Below the pieces are notes generated by a model. It ran no database searches, was not told the DNA's origin, and was given only the letters and a program-made list of their open reading frames with translations. Shown here in pieces: positions 8,748 to 17,652 of a stretch of 64,000 nt of DNA (the first letter of the stretch is position 1; each line of letters opens with the position of its first letter). The stretch lies in the NCBI RefSeq assembly GCF_016278365.1, contig NZ_JADQBZ010000002.1, forward strand, positions 115,497 to 179,496, written 5' to 3'. Source of the DNA: Methanolobus sp. (lineage in GTDB: Archaea; Halobacteriota; Methanosarcinia; Methanosarcinales; Methanosarcinaceae). A program made the position numbers and the translations under genes.

Positions 8748-9668
8748 ATGGTACAAACAGCTATTATGGATAGTTTATACGGTATGATAACCGTATTGGT
8801 CGCTTTTATCCCAATACTGATAGCAGTAATCCTTCTTCTGATAATTGGCTGGATAGCAGGAAGGGCTTTGGGAAAGATTGGATCAAAGATCCTCGATAAG
8901 GTGGGATTGGATGACCTTATAAACAGAACATCTATTGGAAGAATGATAGAGAGGACAGAATTCACTGTTGTGGAACTGTTTGATGCAGTGATAAGATGGT
9001 TTGTATATCTAGTCTTTGCAGTCATTATTATAGACCTTTTACAAATACAGATCGTTGCAGCCTTTATGACAAGCATAATTCTATACATCCCCTTGATACT
9101 CTCAGCACTGGCAGTGTTGATAATAGGTCTACTCCTTGTTGATTTCCTTGCAGGTCTTATAAAGAATGTCCTTATCGCCACAGGCATTGATGAACGCCTG
9201 GAAAGAACATCCATTGGCAGTGGGATGAGGACCAGTGGGATTACCTTTTCTGGGCTTATAGCCGGAATTGTGAAGGTCTTTGGTTACCTGGTCTTCATAC
9301 TGGCTGCACTGGATATCCTTAACATGATACTCATTGCAGACATTGTCGCAGCCATGATAGCGTATCTGCCAAACCTGTTTGCCGGTATTCTGATACTGGT
9401 CATAGGTCTTCTTGCCATTGACCTGTTTGCAGATTATATCGGCAGCTTCATGAAGAACATGAGTGTTGAAGGCAGTGAAATATGGGTTCCTGCACTAAGG
9501 GGCTTCCTTGCGCTTGTAGTGATACTGCTTGCCCTTGACGCAATGCTCATCGACACAAGCATATTCTACATACTTCTCAATCCGCTTGCATGGGGTATTG
9601 CAATTGTAGTAGCATTCAAGTGGGGCATAAAGGATGCTCTTGTGGCCTATGCAAGAGAAAAGAAGTAA
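8748..9668 (+). CDS. TM-helix-repeat membrane protein (CmpX/mechanosensitive channel-like)
   Basis: Polytopic membrane protein of about 306 aa with a duplicated architecture. Two halves each contain hydrophobic helices, a conserved amphipathic stretch (GRALGKIGSKILDKVGLDDLINRTSIGRMIER and NVLIATGIDERLERTSIGSGMRTS), and DLFADYIGSFMKN near the third repeat. This is the TM_helix/CmpX family related to small mechanosensitive channels. ATG 8748 follows GGAGTG at 8736; GTG 8739 is less likely. Transport or osmotic sensing is inferred from the family only. A hairpin terminator-like structure follows at 9724. Confidence 0.78.
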   Translation: MVQTAIMDSLYGMITVLVAFIPILIAVILLLIIGWIAGRALGKIGSKILDKVGLDDLINRTSIGRMIERTEFTVVELFDAVIRWFVYLVFAVIIIDLLQIQIVAAFMTSIILYIPLILSALAVLIIGLLLVDFLAGLIKNVLIATGIDERLERTSIGSGMRTSGITFSGLIAGIVKVFGYLVFILAALDILNMILIADIVAAMIAYLPNLFAGILILVIGLLAIDLFADYIGSFMKNMSVEGSEIWVPALRGFLALVVILLALDAMLIDTSIFYILLNPLAWGIAIVVAFKWGIKDALVAYAREKK

Positions 9669-9723
9669 TAAAGGAGCAGTAGTAGAAATGAATAAACTGA
9701 ATAGTAGGCAATGAAGTGCGTCT

Positions 9724-9744
9724 GCCCGGCATTCGTAGCCGGGC
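9724..9744 (+). terminator. GC hairpin, terminator-like
   Basis: GCCCGGC-ATTCGTA-GCCGGGC, a perfect 7-bp stem with 7-nt loop, followed by TTACTTTTGT, 55 bp after the membrane-protein gene. Confidence 0.55.
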
Positions 9745-9791
9745 TTACTTTTGTAAAATTCAGCACTTCGTTAAAATGGAGTTCATGGATC

Positions 9792-9807
9792 GGCTCTATA
9801 GAAATCC
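9792..9807 (+). repeat. Solo IS tip, one mismatch
   Basis: GGCTCTATAGAAATCC differs at one base from the IS terminal repeat at 58895. It lies 20 bp before the duplicated tail-fibre fragment, at the tail end of the proviral module. Confidence 0.5.
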
Positions 9808-9825
9808 TAGATTTTGGTTCTTGTG

Positions 9826-9888
9826 TCAATAAGTAACCAGTGAATCAATATGAGCCACTGTCGTGCAGACAGGGCTCTTCCAAAACAT
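9826..9888 (-). pseudogene. Duplicated C-terminal fragment of the tail-fibre gene
   Basis: The minus strand reads MFWKSPVCTTVAHIDSLVTY then TGA. It is nearly the same as the last 20 residues of the fibre protein (FWKAPLCTTVAHVDSLVTY, stop at 10246). The similarity starts abruptly upstream and ends at the stop codon. A second fibre C-terminus therefore once existed downstream, separated from the first by the DUF5654 gene. Confidence 0.75.
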
Positions 9889-9927
9889 ATCTCTAATAAA
9901 AAACAAGTTTGTTCCAATATTTACATT

Positions 9928-10158
9928 TTAAGCGTTCTTTTTTGACTTTTCTGCAAGTTTTCCTATCCAGATGGTCATTATAACTGCTAGGATGGTTACA
10001 AAGATTGCATATGCCCAGATGCCTGAGGAAGCAAGGAAATATAGTGGTCCACCCTCTGCAAATAATGACTTTATGGCATCATTCCATGCAAGTGCAGCTA
10101 TCAGTCCGAATGCTGCAGTTATGAGTGCAGCCAACTTCTCAATCACTTCTTGGTTCAA
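9928..10158 (-). CDS. DUF5654 family membrane protein
   Basis: 76-aa protein with two membrane helices (AALITAAFGLIAALAWNDAI and GIWAYAIFVTILAVIMTIWIG) and a Lys-rich tail. The WNDAIKSLF motif is typical of DUF5654, found in archaea and sometimes near viral genes. Function is unknown; a holin-like role is possible but unsupported. It has an AAAGGAGGAATTTT ribosome-binding site and lies between two fibre C-termini. Confidence 0.7.
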   Translation of the reverse strand: MNQEVIEKLAALITAAFGLIAALAWNDAIKSLFAEGGPLYFLASSGIWAYAIFVTILAVIMTIWIGKLAEKSKKNA

Positions 10159-10245
10159 TAAAATTCCTCCTTTTAGTTTCAGAACTTACATATAATGATA
10201 CCTATATACATTTAAAGATTATCTAGTTTTTCAACTTTTTTAGTT

Positions 10246-11826
10246 TCAATACGTAACCAGTGAATCCACGTGAGCCACGGTTGTGCAGAGGGGAGCTTTC
10301 CAGAACTGCAGATCCTGGTTGTCGACCGGCCCTTTGGTGCCATCCAGAACAGCCGGTGTTCCATAACCTGCTAAGGCTATGTTTGCGGCCTTTCCCTCGT
10401 ATTCTACGAGCAGCCACCTACGGTCGTACATGGCCTGCTGGATGAATACCTGGAAGACGCCAGTCTCCGGGTCGACCTGACCCATTATGTCCCTGTCCGG
10501 TACGTCGCTGCTCTCAATAATAATCTTGTATGCTCCCAGGATCACGTTGCCATTCTGGTCCTTCGCGTGCCCACTCATCACGACCCCCACCACGCTCTCC
10601 GCCCAGCTCCTGGTCAGCCTGAATAGTGCAAATAAAAATAACCTCTTTGAAAGGGGTAGGGTGTTATTCTCCAGGTGATCTGCGTAGAACCAGGTTAGTG
10701 GCCTAAATGCTACCGGGACATTTACTGGTTCTGGAGTGCTTATGCCTAAAAAGTCTGGCCTCTTTGTGAAGGACCGCTTAGACCAGGCCAGGGTATTGTT
10801 CTCGATATGATCAGCATACCTCCAAACAAGTGGTCTGTGGAATACTGGCACGCCTACTGGGTGGGGAGTGTTCGCTGGGTATTCCAACAGCCTTGTCGGA
10901 TTATCCAGATACATAGTATAGGTCAAGTGGGTCAAAACAGGACTATACCTGCCATCGCTGTAAAAGTAAACCCTAGCCCGCCAGTATTTACCCGTGTATC
11001 CTCCGGTAAATATCCGGCCACCGTAGCCTGTGTAAAAGTCAGCCGGATCGCTCGGGCCAAGCCAAGGTGAGAAGGTTTCCATATCGTCGCTGAACATCAG
11101 CCGAACCTTCAGGCTGGCTCCCTCAACACCCGAAACGTGCCCGATCTGCAGCAGGTCCAGGGTGTTCATATTATCATAATGGTGCCACCAGGTCTGCTGG
11201 ATGTAGCCTTCGCTCTTGTACCGCTCCATCCGGATGTTTAAAATGGTGACCCAGTTGTTAAATAAAATATCGGTGGTCACGTTGTTGGTGCAGCGGACCC
11301 GGAATTTCCAGGAAGTTGATAAAATGTTCACTACCTGGTTGGCGACAATCGCGGAGCCGTTCCTGCTCCAGCGAACCACTCCGGTGTCGTCTATCAATTC
11401 TAAAATAAAATAGCTCGAATGAAGATTTATATTGAAATCGAACGTCATTTTATAAAAACCGAAGCTGTCAAAAATAAAAGACTTGCTCTGATAGTTGGCA
11501 TCAATTCTTGTATATGTGGTAAGGGCTGAAAGGGCCAGGTGGATCGTTTTCGTGTTCGCGTCCACGCTGTGGCTCGATGTCAGAAAACCATCATCTACTG
11601 CTATGTCGGCCCCGTAGGATGGCTCGGTTTCCTCTATCTGCAGGGTGAACTGCTGGGTGGACCGGGTGTAAACTGTATTGTTCCCAGTCGCGTCCCAGTG
11701 TAATTGTTCCCCGTACCCTGTGTGTACGTTGTGGTGGCCCGGCTGGGTTCGAACAAGCTGCTGGTTGGGCTGCGGGTTTCCCCTCCCTGCTATCTCTAAA
11801 GGAACCCCGACGTGCTCACTGGGCAT
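10246..11826 (-). CDS. Provirus tail-fibre / receptor-binding-like protein
   Basis: 526-aa last gene of the tail operon. No family is recognised for certain. It is rich in Thr, Asn and aromatics, with beta-rich content. Two internal repeats are visible: VPVFHRPLVWRYADHIENNTLAWSKR and VPVAFRPLTWFYADHLENNTLPLSKR, split here as VWRYADHIENNTL / TWFYADHLENNTL. The C-terminus has a carboxypeptidase-regulatory-like beta domain (VVGVVMSGHAKDQNGNVILGAYKI). Position after hub and structural genes and the duplicated C-terminus downstream suggest a host-binding fibre. The DNA here looks more GC-rich than the flanks. Confidence 0.6.
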   Translation of the reverse strand: MPSEHVGVPLEIAGRGNPQPNQQLVRTQPGHHNVHTGYGEQLHWDATGNNTVYTRSTQQFTLQIEETEPSYGADIAVDDGFLTSSHSVDANTKTIHLALSALTTYTRIDANYQSKSFIFDSFGFYKMTFDFNINLHSSYFILELIDDTGVVRWSRNGSAIVANQVVNILSTSWKFRVRCTNNVTTDILFNNWVTILNIRMERYKSEGYIQQTWWHHYDNMNTLDLLQIGHVSGVEGASLKVRLMFSDDMETFSPWLGPSDPADFYTGYGGRIFTGGYTGKYWRARVYFYSDGRYSPVLTHLTYTMYLDNPTRLLEYPANTPHPVGVPVFHRPLVWRYADHIENNTLAWSKRSFTKRPDFLGISTPEPVNVPVAFRPLTWFYADHLENNTLPLSKRLFLFALFRLTRSWAESVVGVVMSGHAKDQNGNVILGAYKIIIESSDVPDRDIMGQVDPETGVFQVFIQQAMYDRRWLLVEYEGKAANIALAGYGTPAVLDGTKGPVDNQDLQFWKAPLCTTVAHVDSLVTY

Positions 11827-11842
11827 GGGTGTTCTGGCCTCC

Positions 11843-12754
11843 TTATGCCACGTATTTTATGGCGTAGTATAACGTGTTTGCGCTATTCGGTGACTGGATA
11901 GCCTTGCAGATGTATTTCGTTGTTGCTCCCTGGACGGCTATCACGTCCCCGTCGACCAAGCCGGATTCTGGCGAATATTGAAAGAATAGTTCAGACTGGC
12001 CTATCGGCATATATTCAGCAGCATCATTGCAGTAGAGGGGCTTTACAAAGTAGACCTTCCCGCTTCCCGTGCTCTTAAATGCGTACCATTTACCTTTCCA
12101 GAACTGGATGCCAGATGGCTTAAAATCATTTTGGTTAGACATGAAAGCAAATGCCCTTATGTATCCGCGCATATATGAGGCGCATCCGTCCGGGATACTG
12201 TTGTGGTTCATCTGACAGTAGCACACAAAATTTGTCAGGCCGTCGCTGTATTCCTTAGCTGTCATACGCTCCACTGTACAAATAAATGATGCCTGGGCAT
12301 TGTCTGTCGCGTTCGGTTCCGGGACGGCCATTATTGTAAACCCGGTAGCATCCGTCCAGAGGAAGTATGTTAGTAGAAGTGTTCCCATGTCCGCAACCAC
12401 GGTGTTGCCGCCGGTCCTCGCTTGGAACGGGATTATTGTCTGCGATTCGGAGGATGCCTGTGATGGATAGGTATTGTTCACGTAGTCCCAGGACGACGAA
12501 AGTGTCACCCTTAGTCCCTTCCCTCTACGACTGCTTGCAAAGGTTATAATATTTGAATTTACGCACTCTAATGCGATCCAGATGTCCTGGGCGTCGCCTG
12601 TAAATCTCAGACACCTTCTGGCGTTGTTGTTCAGTGTGCCGACCGTAGTCCACGACGGGTCCCCGTCTACCCAGTTGGCTGAACTGGCTATTATCTGGTT
12701 TGCTATGTCTTCGATTAATGCCGGCAGGGTCTTTGCTCCGCTTGAAAATCCCAT
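11843..12754 (-). CDS. Provirus virion structural protein, unknown
   Basis: 303-aa protein that starts MGFSSGAKTLPALIEDIANQII and continues with a beta-rich sequence (NNARRCLRFTGDAQDIWIALE, GIQFWKGKWYAF). It resembles proteins commonly seen among siphovirus distal-tail genes, but no domain is diagnostic. It has no signal peptide or membrane helix. It lies 16 bp downstream of the 215-aa gene and 16 bp upstream of the fibre gene, so it belongs to the late operon. Confidence 0.6.
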   Translation of the reverse strand: MGFSSGAKTLPALIEDIANQIIASSANWVDGDPSWTTVGTLNNNARRCLRFTGDAQDIWIALECVNSNIITFASSRRGKGLRVTLSSSWDYVNNTYPSQASSESQTIIPFQARTGGNTVVADMGTLLLTYFLWTDATGFTIMAVPEPNATDNAQASFICTVERMTAKEYSDGLTNFVCYCQMNHNSIPDGCASYMRGYIRAFAFMSNQNDFKPSGIQFWKGKWYAFKSTGSGKVYFVKPLYCNDAAEYMPIGQSELFFQYSPESGLVDGDVIAVQGATTKYICKAIQSPNSANTLYYAIKYVA

Positions 12755-12769
12755 GTTCTATCTCTCCAA

Positions 12770-13417
12770 TTATGCTGTTTCTACGTACCAGGACCCTGTT
12801 AAGATCCGGCCGCCATTGTTCAACTCGTCTAGCTCTCTGGCTACGTTCTTTTCTACGGTCCCGACCTGGACGGCCATTATGCTGCTGCCTTCCTTGACCT
12901 GGGTCCCTCCTTGATCTATCGGGTCGCCTGTGACCGCCACAGCTCGCTCTTGTAGCTCGTCGCTGCAGTACATTATCTTGCTCCGCAGGTCATATCCTGT
13001 CATCAGGTTGCCGTTTACGTAAGTTCCCTTGTAAGTCGAGGTGATGTAGATCTGGGCCACGGTGACCTGACCTCCGGGATCAAGCTCCCAGAAATATTCG
13101 CCAGGTGGTAAAGGCTCGAATATCATGTGCAGGGCCCGGCTTGGGCCTACGTGCTTGAAAAGAGTTTCCTGGATCAGGTTGGTCTTGTCCGGACTATCGT
13201 ATATTCGAACAGGTAGGTCCCTGCCTCCGCCATCGTCCAGGGCTATGATCAATCTATCAAACCAGTGTTCTGCGGTGAAACGGGCTCCGTATGGCAAGCT
13301 CAAAAACTGACCGGCTAATATTCCATCGATCCTGGTCTCTAGAAATTCACCGGTTTCCGGTCTGACCTGGACGTATAATATCCCCTGGCCGCTACCTGTT
13401 ATCTTACCTACTGTCAT
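12770..13417 (-). CDS. Provirus tail-associated protein, unknown
   Basis: 215-aa protein with no recognised family. It overlaps the upstream hub gene by 4 bp (ATGA), which indicates translational coupling. Regions such as VQVRPETGEFLETRIDGILAGQFLSLP and PLPPGEYFWELDPGGQVTVAQIYITS suggest a beta-sandwich. Location between hub and fibre argues for a baseplate or distal-tail role. Confidence 0.55.
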   Translation of the reverse strand: MTVGKITGSGQGILYVQVRPETGEFLETRIDGILAGQFLSLPYGARFTAEHWFDRLIIALDDGGGRDLPVRIYDSPDKTNLIQETLFKHVGPSRALHMIFEPLPPGEYFWELDPGGQVTVAQIYITSTYKGTYVNGNLMTGYDLRSKIMYCSDELQERAVAVTGDPIDQGGTQVKEGSSIMAVQVGTVEKNVARELDELNNGGRILTGSWYVETA

Positions 13418-14865
13418 TCTGGTGTTTCTCCTCTTGAAAATATGATCTTATTGTTGCCGTAAACCTCGAAGCGTAGGGCTCCGCTGGTGCTCTTGACTTT
13501 GAAATTCTGCATATCTAAGTCTGATTCAGCCGGGCTTGTCCAGCCTCCTCCCCCTCCGGAAACAATCACCCTGTCATTGTCAACTGGCAAAACTATGCTT
13601 TCCCCTTGACCAAGGACCCTGGCAGTGACAGTTCCTCCCCTGTTAAGGTCCACAGTGGTTGTTGAGGAACCAACAATAGGGGCTGCTGCAATACCTATCT
13701 CCGAGCTTGGCATGGATGTGAGCACATCGTACACAACCGCTTCAGTATCATCGACAACGTTGGGAGTGACAGAGTAAGATCTGAGTCTGCTCTGGCTGAG
13801 GTCCCTGTCAGGAACGCATACGATGTTCACACTGGAACCATGCTCATCCTTGATGTGAGTGATCTCAACTATCCGAACCCAGTTCTCTCCTGTCATTCCA
13901 ACAGTGTAGAGGGCATTTTCGTATTCTGTCCAGCCATCGAACTTGACCAACTGATAAAGTTCAGTATCATGTCTTTGAGTAAGGTTTGCAGTTATCCTCT
14001 TGATAGGGAAATTGAACAAAGAATAGAGTTCTTGGGCTCGCTCATCCGCTGACTGCTGACTGCTTACATAGGGCGATGGATATTCCATGTACTCCCGGGC
14101 CTTAGCGGTCCCATTGGTCACATTAGGACTCTCTTCTATCCCTTTGAACCACTGGCCAGCAGGGTTACACCCAACAGCATAGACACGATTATATTTGTCC
14201 TCTGACGAGTTTACAACAGCAATATCAATGGTATCGCCGTCTATCCGCTCGAGGATTGCAGGGGTTGGAAGATCCAGACCATCTGTTACATTATCGATCT
14301 GGTTAGACCTTACGAAATACGCTCTGGATATCCAGATAGGAGACTGAGATGTTCCTGTATTATTCCACTTGACCTCAAAAACGCAATTATAGTACTCTGC
14401 AATATCGCTGATAGCATCCATTTTTGTCTTATCTGGCCTGAATACGAACTCCTTTTTAGGTATTGCAGGAGGTGGGGTATTGACCTTGTAAGGCTCGATC
14501 CCGCTGATTATCTGCCAATTCACACCACCCAGCAGTTCCTCGATGTACCAGTTCACACTCTCATCTGCAGGCAATACCAGCAGTTCCTCGGGAACGAACT
14601 GTCTTGACAGGAACCAGCCGTGGTCATAAGCAAATATCTGGACCATTGACCCTGCGTTCTTTAGCGTGTAAGCTTCGTCGGGAGCAGTAACGCCATAAAA
14701 GACAGTTCTATCGACACCATCATTATCTTTCAGCTGCACAGGCACATCAGTATAGTTTGCAGGAATATCCACATCCGACATGCTTGCTTCCATCTGCCAG
14801 AAAGCGTCACTTATCGACTTGGATATCCTGATAGAACTAAGAGGATAATTATCTAGGCCTGTCAT
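13414..14865 (-). CDS. Tail hub / baseplate-like protein
   Basis: 483-aa protein placed after the tape measure and a 110-aa tail protein, the position of the distal-tail/hub gene in siphoviruses. The N-terminal part (ISDAFWQMEASMSDVDIPANYTDVPVQL...FYGVTAPDEAYTLKNAG) and the middle (DKTKMDAISDIAEYYNCVFEV) resemble gp27/gpD-like hub domains, in which Asp/Lys-rich segments recur. The C-terminus is collagen-poor and beta-rich with a Gly stretch. It overlaps both neighbours by 4 bp (ATGA). The assignment rests on synteny and weak similarity. Confidence 0.6.
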   Translation of the reverse strand: MTGLDNYPLSSIRISKSISDAFWQMEASMSDVDIPANYTDVPVQLKDNDGVDRTVFYGVTAPDEAYTLKNAGSMVQIFAYDHGWFLSRQFVPEELLVLPADESVNWYIEELLGGVNWQIISGIEPYKVNTPPPAIPKKEFVFRPDKTKMDAISDIAEYYNCVFEVKWNNTGTSQSPIWISRAYFVRSNQIDNVTDGLDLPTPAILERIDGDTIDIAVVNSSEDKYNRVYAVGCNPAGQWFKGIEESPNVTNGTAKAREYMEYPSPYVSSQQSADERAQELYSLFNFPIKRITANLTQRHDTELYQLVKFDGWTEYENALYTVGMTGENWVRIVEITHIKDEHGSSVNIVCVPDRDLSQSRLRSYSVTPNVVDDTEAVVYDVLTSMPSSEIGIAAAPIVGSSTTTVDLNRGGTVTARVLGQGESIVLPVDNDRVIVSGGGGGWTSPAESDLDMQNFKVKSTSGALRFEVYGNNKIIFSRGETPE

Positions 14866-15194
14866 GCAGTATGCCTCACAAAATTGATATTGTATGTGTA
14901 CTTCCCACTGCCCTTGATGAGCTCTTTATATCGAACCGGCGGAGCAATGTAGCATTTTGTGAACGACTCTGAATCTATGACAAGGGTTCCGGAGGAGCCT
15001 AGCTTCCCGAGCAGGTTGGATATCTCAGTGAAATCCTCTGTGTAGCATTCGAAGGTCCTGGCAAACTTCTGCTCGGGCGAAGCCTGGATATACACTTTGC
15101 CTGACAGCAGGGTCGTTTGCTTGAAAGGTGCATCGACTGCGATCTCCCCTTCTTTAATGACAGATAGTGTTACTCCATCAAAGGATACTGCCAC
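14862..15194 (-). CDS. Small tail protein (distal-tail position)
   Basis: 110-aa protein between tape measure and hub. It is beta-rich (AVSFDGVTLSVIKEGEIAVDAPFKQTTLLSGKVY), a layout like the beta-barrel domain of distal-tail or minor tail proteins. Overlap of 4 bp with the hub gene and a 2-bp gap to the tape measure show a single operon. No family is named with confidence. Confidence 0.6.
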   Translation of the reverse strand: MAVSFDGVTLSVIKEGEIAVDAPFKQTTLLSGKVYIQASPEQKFARTFECYTEDFTEISNLLGKLGSSGTLVIDSESFTKCYIAPPVRYKELIKGSGKYTYNINFVRHTA

Positions 15195-15196
15195 TC

Positions 15197-17383
15197 TCAG
15201 TACCCCCTACGAACATGTTTTTGTCTATTGTACTGTTCAAGGTCCCTGACAAACTTCTCGAAAGGATAATCTGCAGACAGGTTGACGTTCTGAATAACGA
15301 ACTCATCACCTGCATATGTGTTATTGGTGGTACTGGTGCTTGTGGAGAAGTTTCCAGCTACACTGGTCAGACCCGAGGACAGCATGGCATCCATCTTCCC
15401 AACTGACCTCTTAATAGGGGACACAAAGAATGCATCCCAGTTTGGAAGCTCCGATAACGGTCCAACCTTTGCGGGGCTATGAGGTAGATATCTTGAGATA
15501 CCCGAGAATACATTCGAGACCGTAGATGTCAGAGGATTCACCATTGCCTTGATGCCGTTGATGAAGTTCTGTATCAGGTCCTTCCCTGACTGGTAGAAAC
15601 TGCTGCTAGCAGATGTGAATATTGAAAGTATAGGCTCAAGTGCATCAGATATGATAGAATAAAGGAAACCCATGCTGTTCTGGGCTATGTTCTGTAAGGT
15701 CTGCCAGGCTCCTGCCCAGTCACCTGTAAGGACCTGAGAGAACAGCAGTATGAGATCGAGCACCTGTTCAAGGACGTATTCAAATGTTCTCAGAACCAGA
15801 GGCAGCCATACCATAATATTATCTACAACATGGTCTGCAATGTATGAGATCAATGTCCCGAGGATGGATATGATGACAGATACTGCAGATGCTATCGTGT
15901 CTCCGTTTGCTGCCCACCAATCACTGATCTTGTTCATGGTATTGGATACGAGATCTTTCACGAGAGGAATGAGCGGTTCAATTGCTGTTCGAATGTTCTC
16001 CAGAGTTTCCCTTACAACGGGAGATACTTTGTCCCAGCTCTTCCAAATCAGAAATGCACCCAATACTAGAGCAGCAATTGCTATTCCCACTGGCCCTGTA
16101 ATTACTGCAACTATGCTACCCAGTGCTCCGGCCAGCCCGGCGCCACCTAGGAAAGTTGTCAGTGTTCCAATAGCCCCGATTGCAGAACCTGCTATTATGA
16201 GGATAGGACCAATCACTGCAGCCACAGCAGCAATTGTCACTATGAGCTCTATTATTGGTTTGGGTATCCCGGACACAACATTGAGGACATCCGTGAAAGC
16301 CCTGACAAGAGGCATGAACCCTTCTGCAATAATGTCTCCGAAGGTTATCATTACACCTTCCAGTGCGGACTTCAGTTCACGCATGACCCCACCCGGTCCA
16401 CCCTCCATCTCCTCGGCCATCCTGGCAGCAGCTCCTGCAGAGCTCTCCAGCAATTTCGTCTGCTCACGTATAGCATCAGAACCCGCAGATAGGAGTGCGA
16501 TCATACCAGGTCCTGCTTCCTGGCCAAAGAGTGCCATTGCATCTGCTGTGGACAAACCAACTGTACTCAATCTCTCAATGATATCTGTAAAAGACTGCGT
16601 GGTGGGGTCAATATCAGCAAGTGTGAGCTGGTATTTCTCAAGTACCCTGGCAACCTCGGCTGTCGGATCTGCAAGCCTTGTCATTGCACCTCTTAATGCA
16701 GTACCTGCACGGCTTCCCTGGACACCAGCATCTGACATCTTGCCTATTATGGAAGCTGTCTCTTCCATGGATATACCCATGGCAGCTGCAAGAGGAGCAA
16801 CGTAGGACATTGCCTCTCCCAGCTGGATGATATCGGTGTTCGATGATGCAGACGCTTTGGCCAGGACATCTGCCACTCTTCCGGCTTCAGTTGCTTCCAG
16901 GTTAAAACCGGTGAGCACGTTCGATGCGATATCGGCAGCAGTTCCGAGGTCGATGGCTCCAGCTGCAGCAAGATTGAGCATGTCGTCGATGGACTCCATG
17001 ACCTCGGATGTGGAGAATCCTGCCATTGCAAGGTACTGCATACCTTCTGCAGCTTCACTTGCAGAAAAACGTGTAGTTCGGCCAAGCTCCCGGGCTAAGT
17101 CGGTCATCTGTTTGAATTCATCGCCTGTTGCACCGGAGATGGCCTTGACCTTTCTCATGGAGTCATCAAAAGAGGAAGCAGTATGAAACGCCACGGCACC
17201 AAGTCCCAGGACAGGAGCGGTAACGTAGGTGGAGAGCGTTTTCCCGGCAGAGGTCATTTGTTTACCTGCTTCCTGGAACTTCTTTCCCATCTGGCTAGCC
17301 TGTGAGCTCACGTCCTCAAAAGCCTTCTTTATCTGGCTGATATCCCCGATGATGGAGACTATGAGCTCACCAACAGAAGCCAT
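15197..17383 (-). CDS. Phage tail tape measure protein (TP901 family)
   Basis: About 728-aa tape measure protein that sets tail length. The N-terminus has the TP901 core (FDDSMRKVKAISGATGDEFKQMTDLARELGRTTRFSASEAAEGMQYLAMAGF; quoted in parts: GATGDEFKQM, LGRTTRFSA, EGMQYLAMAG). A central hydrophobic segment (around residues 380-470) has several predicted membrane-spanning stretches, followed by helical repeats. ATG 17383 is chosen; GTG 17389, which overlaps the upstream stop, is possible. The length predicts a tail of roughly 100 nm if the usual relation holds (inference). Confidence 0.93.
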   Translation of the reverse strand: MASVGELIVSIIGDISQIKKAFEDVSSQASQMGKKFQEAGKQMTSAGKTLSTYVTAPVLGLGAVAFHTASSFDDSMRKVKAISGATGDEFKQMTDLARELGRTTRFSASEAAEGMQYLAMAGFSTSEVMESIDDMLNLAAAGAIDLGTAADIASNVLTGFNLEATEAGRVADVLAKASASSNTDIIQLGEAMSYVAPLAAAMGISMEETASIIGKMSDAGVQGSRAGTALRGAMTRLADPTAEVARVLEKYQLTLADIDPTTQSFTDIIERLSTVGLSTADAMALFGQEAGPGMIALLSAGSDAIREQTKLLESSAGAAARMAEEMEGGPGGVMRELKSALEGVMITFGDIIAEGFMPLVRAFTDVLNVVSGIPKPIIELIVTIAAVAAVIGPILIIAGSAIGAIGTLTTFLGGAGLAGALGSIVAVITGPVGIAIAALVLGAFLIWKSWDKVSPVVRETLENIRTAIEPLIPLVKDLVSNTMNKISDWWAANGDTIASAVSVIISILGTLISYIADHVVDNIMVWLPLVLRTFEYVLEQVLDLILLFSQVLTGDWAGAWQTLQNIAQNSMGFLYSIISDALEPILSIFTSASSSFYQSGKDLIQNFINGIKAMVNPLTSTVSNVFSGISRYLPHSPAKVGPLSELPNWDAFFVSPIKRSVGKMDAMLSSGLTSVAGNFSTSTSTTNNTYAGDEFVIQNVNLSADYPFEKFVRDLEQYNRQKHVRRGY

Positions 17384-17385
17384 GT

Positions 17386-17652
17386 TCACTCTCTTTTTAT
17401 CCTGTTTCCGTAAAGTTCGTAGAATTTATTCAGATCCGGTCTGTCACTATTGCCTGCTTCACTTGCCTTTTCCTGGCCTCCAAGAGCCTCTCCAAGAACA
17501 CTCCAGAATATCTTTGCCTGCAGTTCTATGGATTTAATCCCTTTCTCATAGTAGAGCATGACCTGGTTCATCGACATACGGTCCAGCAGATGTTCCGGGG
17601 TGGCCCAGGAGTACATGATCCCCATCTGGGAGAAAATGTCCCCGATGGTCAC
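17386..17652 (-). CDS. Tail assembly chaperone, frameshift partner (gpT-like)
   Basis: 88-aa frame lying exactly between the gpG-like protein and the tape measure, overlapping the upstream gene by 4 bp (GTGA) in the -1 frame. The content (MNQVMLYYEKGIKSIELQAKIFW) is typical of the T part of tail chaperones. It is probably made mainly as a C-terminal extension of the upstream protein through -1 frameshifting at 17658-17664, giving a fusion of about 207 aa. Confidence 0.75.
   Translation of the reverse strand: MTIGDIFSQMGIMYSWATPEHLLDRMSMNQVMLYYEKGIKSIELQAKIFWSVLGEALGGQEKASEAGNSDRPDLNKFYELYGNRIKRE

Noticed and set aside
10246..11826. Diversity-generating retroelement at the fibre gene
   Set aside because: No reverse transcriptase gene and the duplicated C-terminus lacks the adenine-specific changes expected of template/variable repeats.
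15750..16805. 351-codon open frame opposite the tape measure gene
   Set aside because: It is the antisense shadow of a clear TP901 tape measure protein, with no ribosome-binding site or family pattern.
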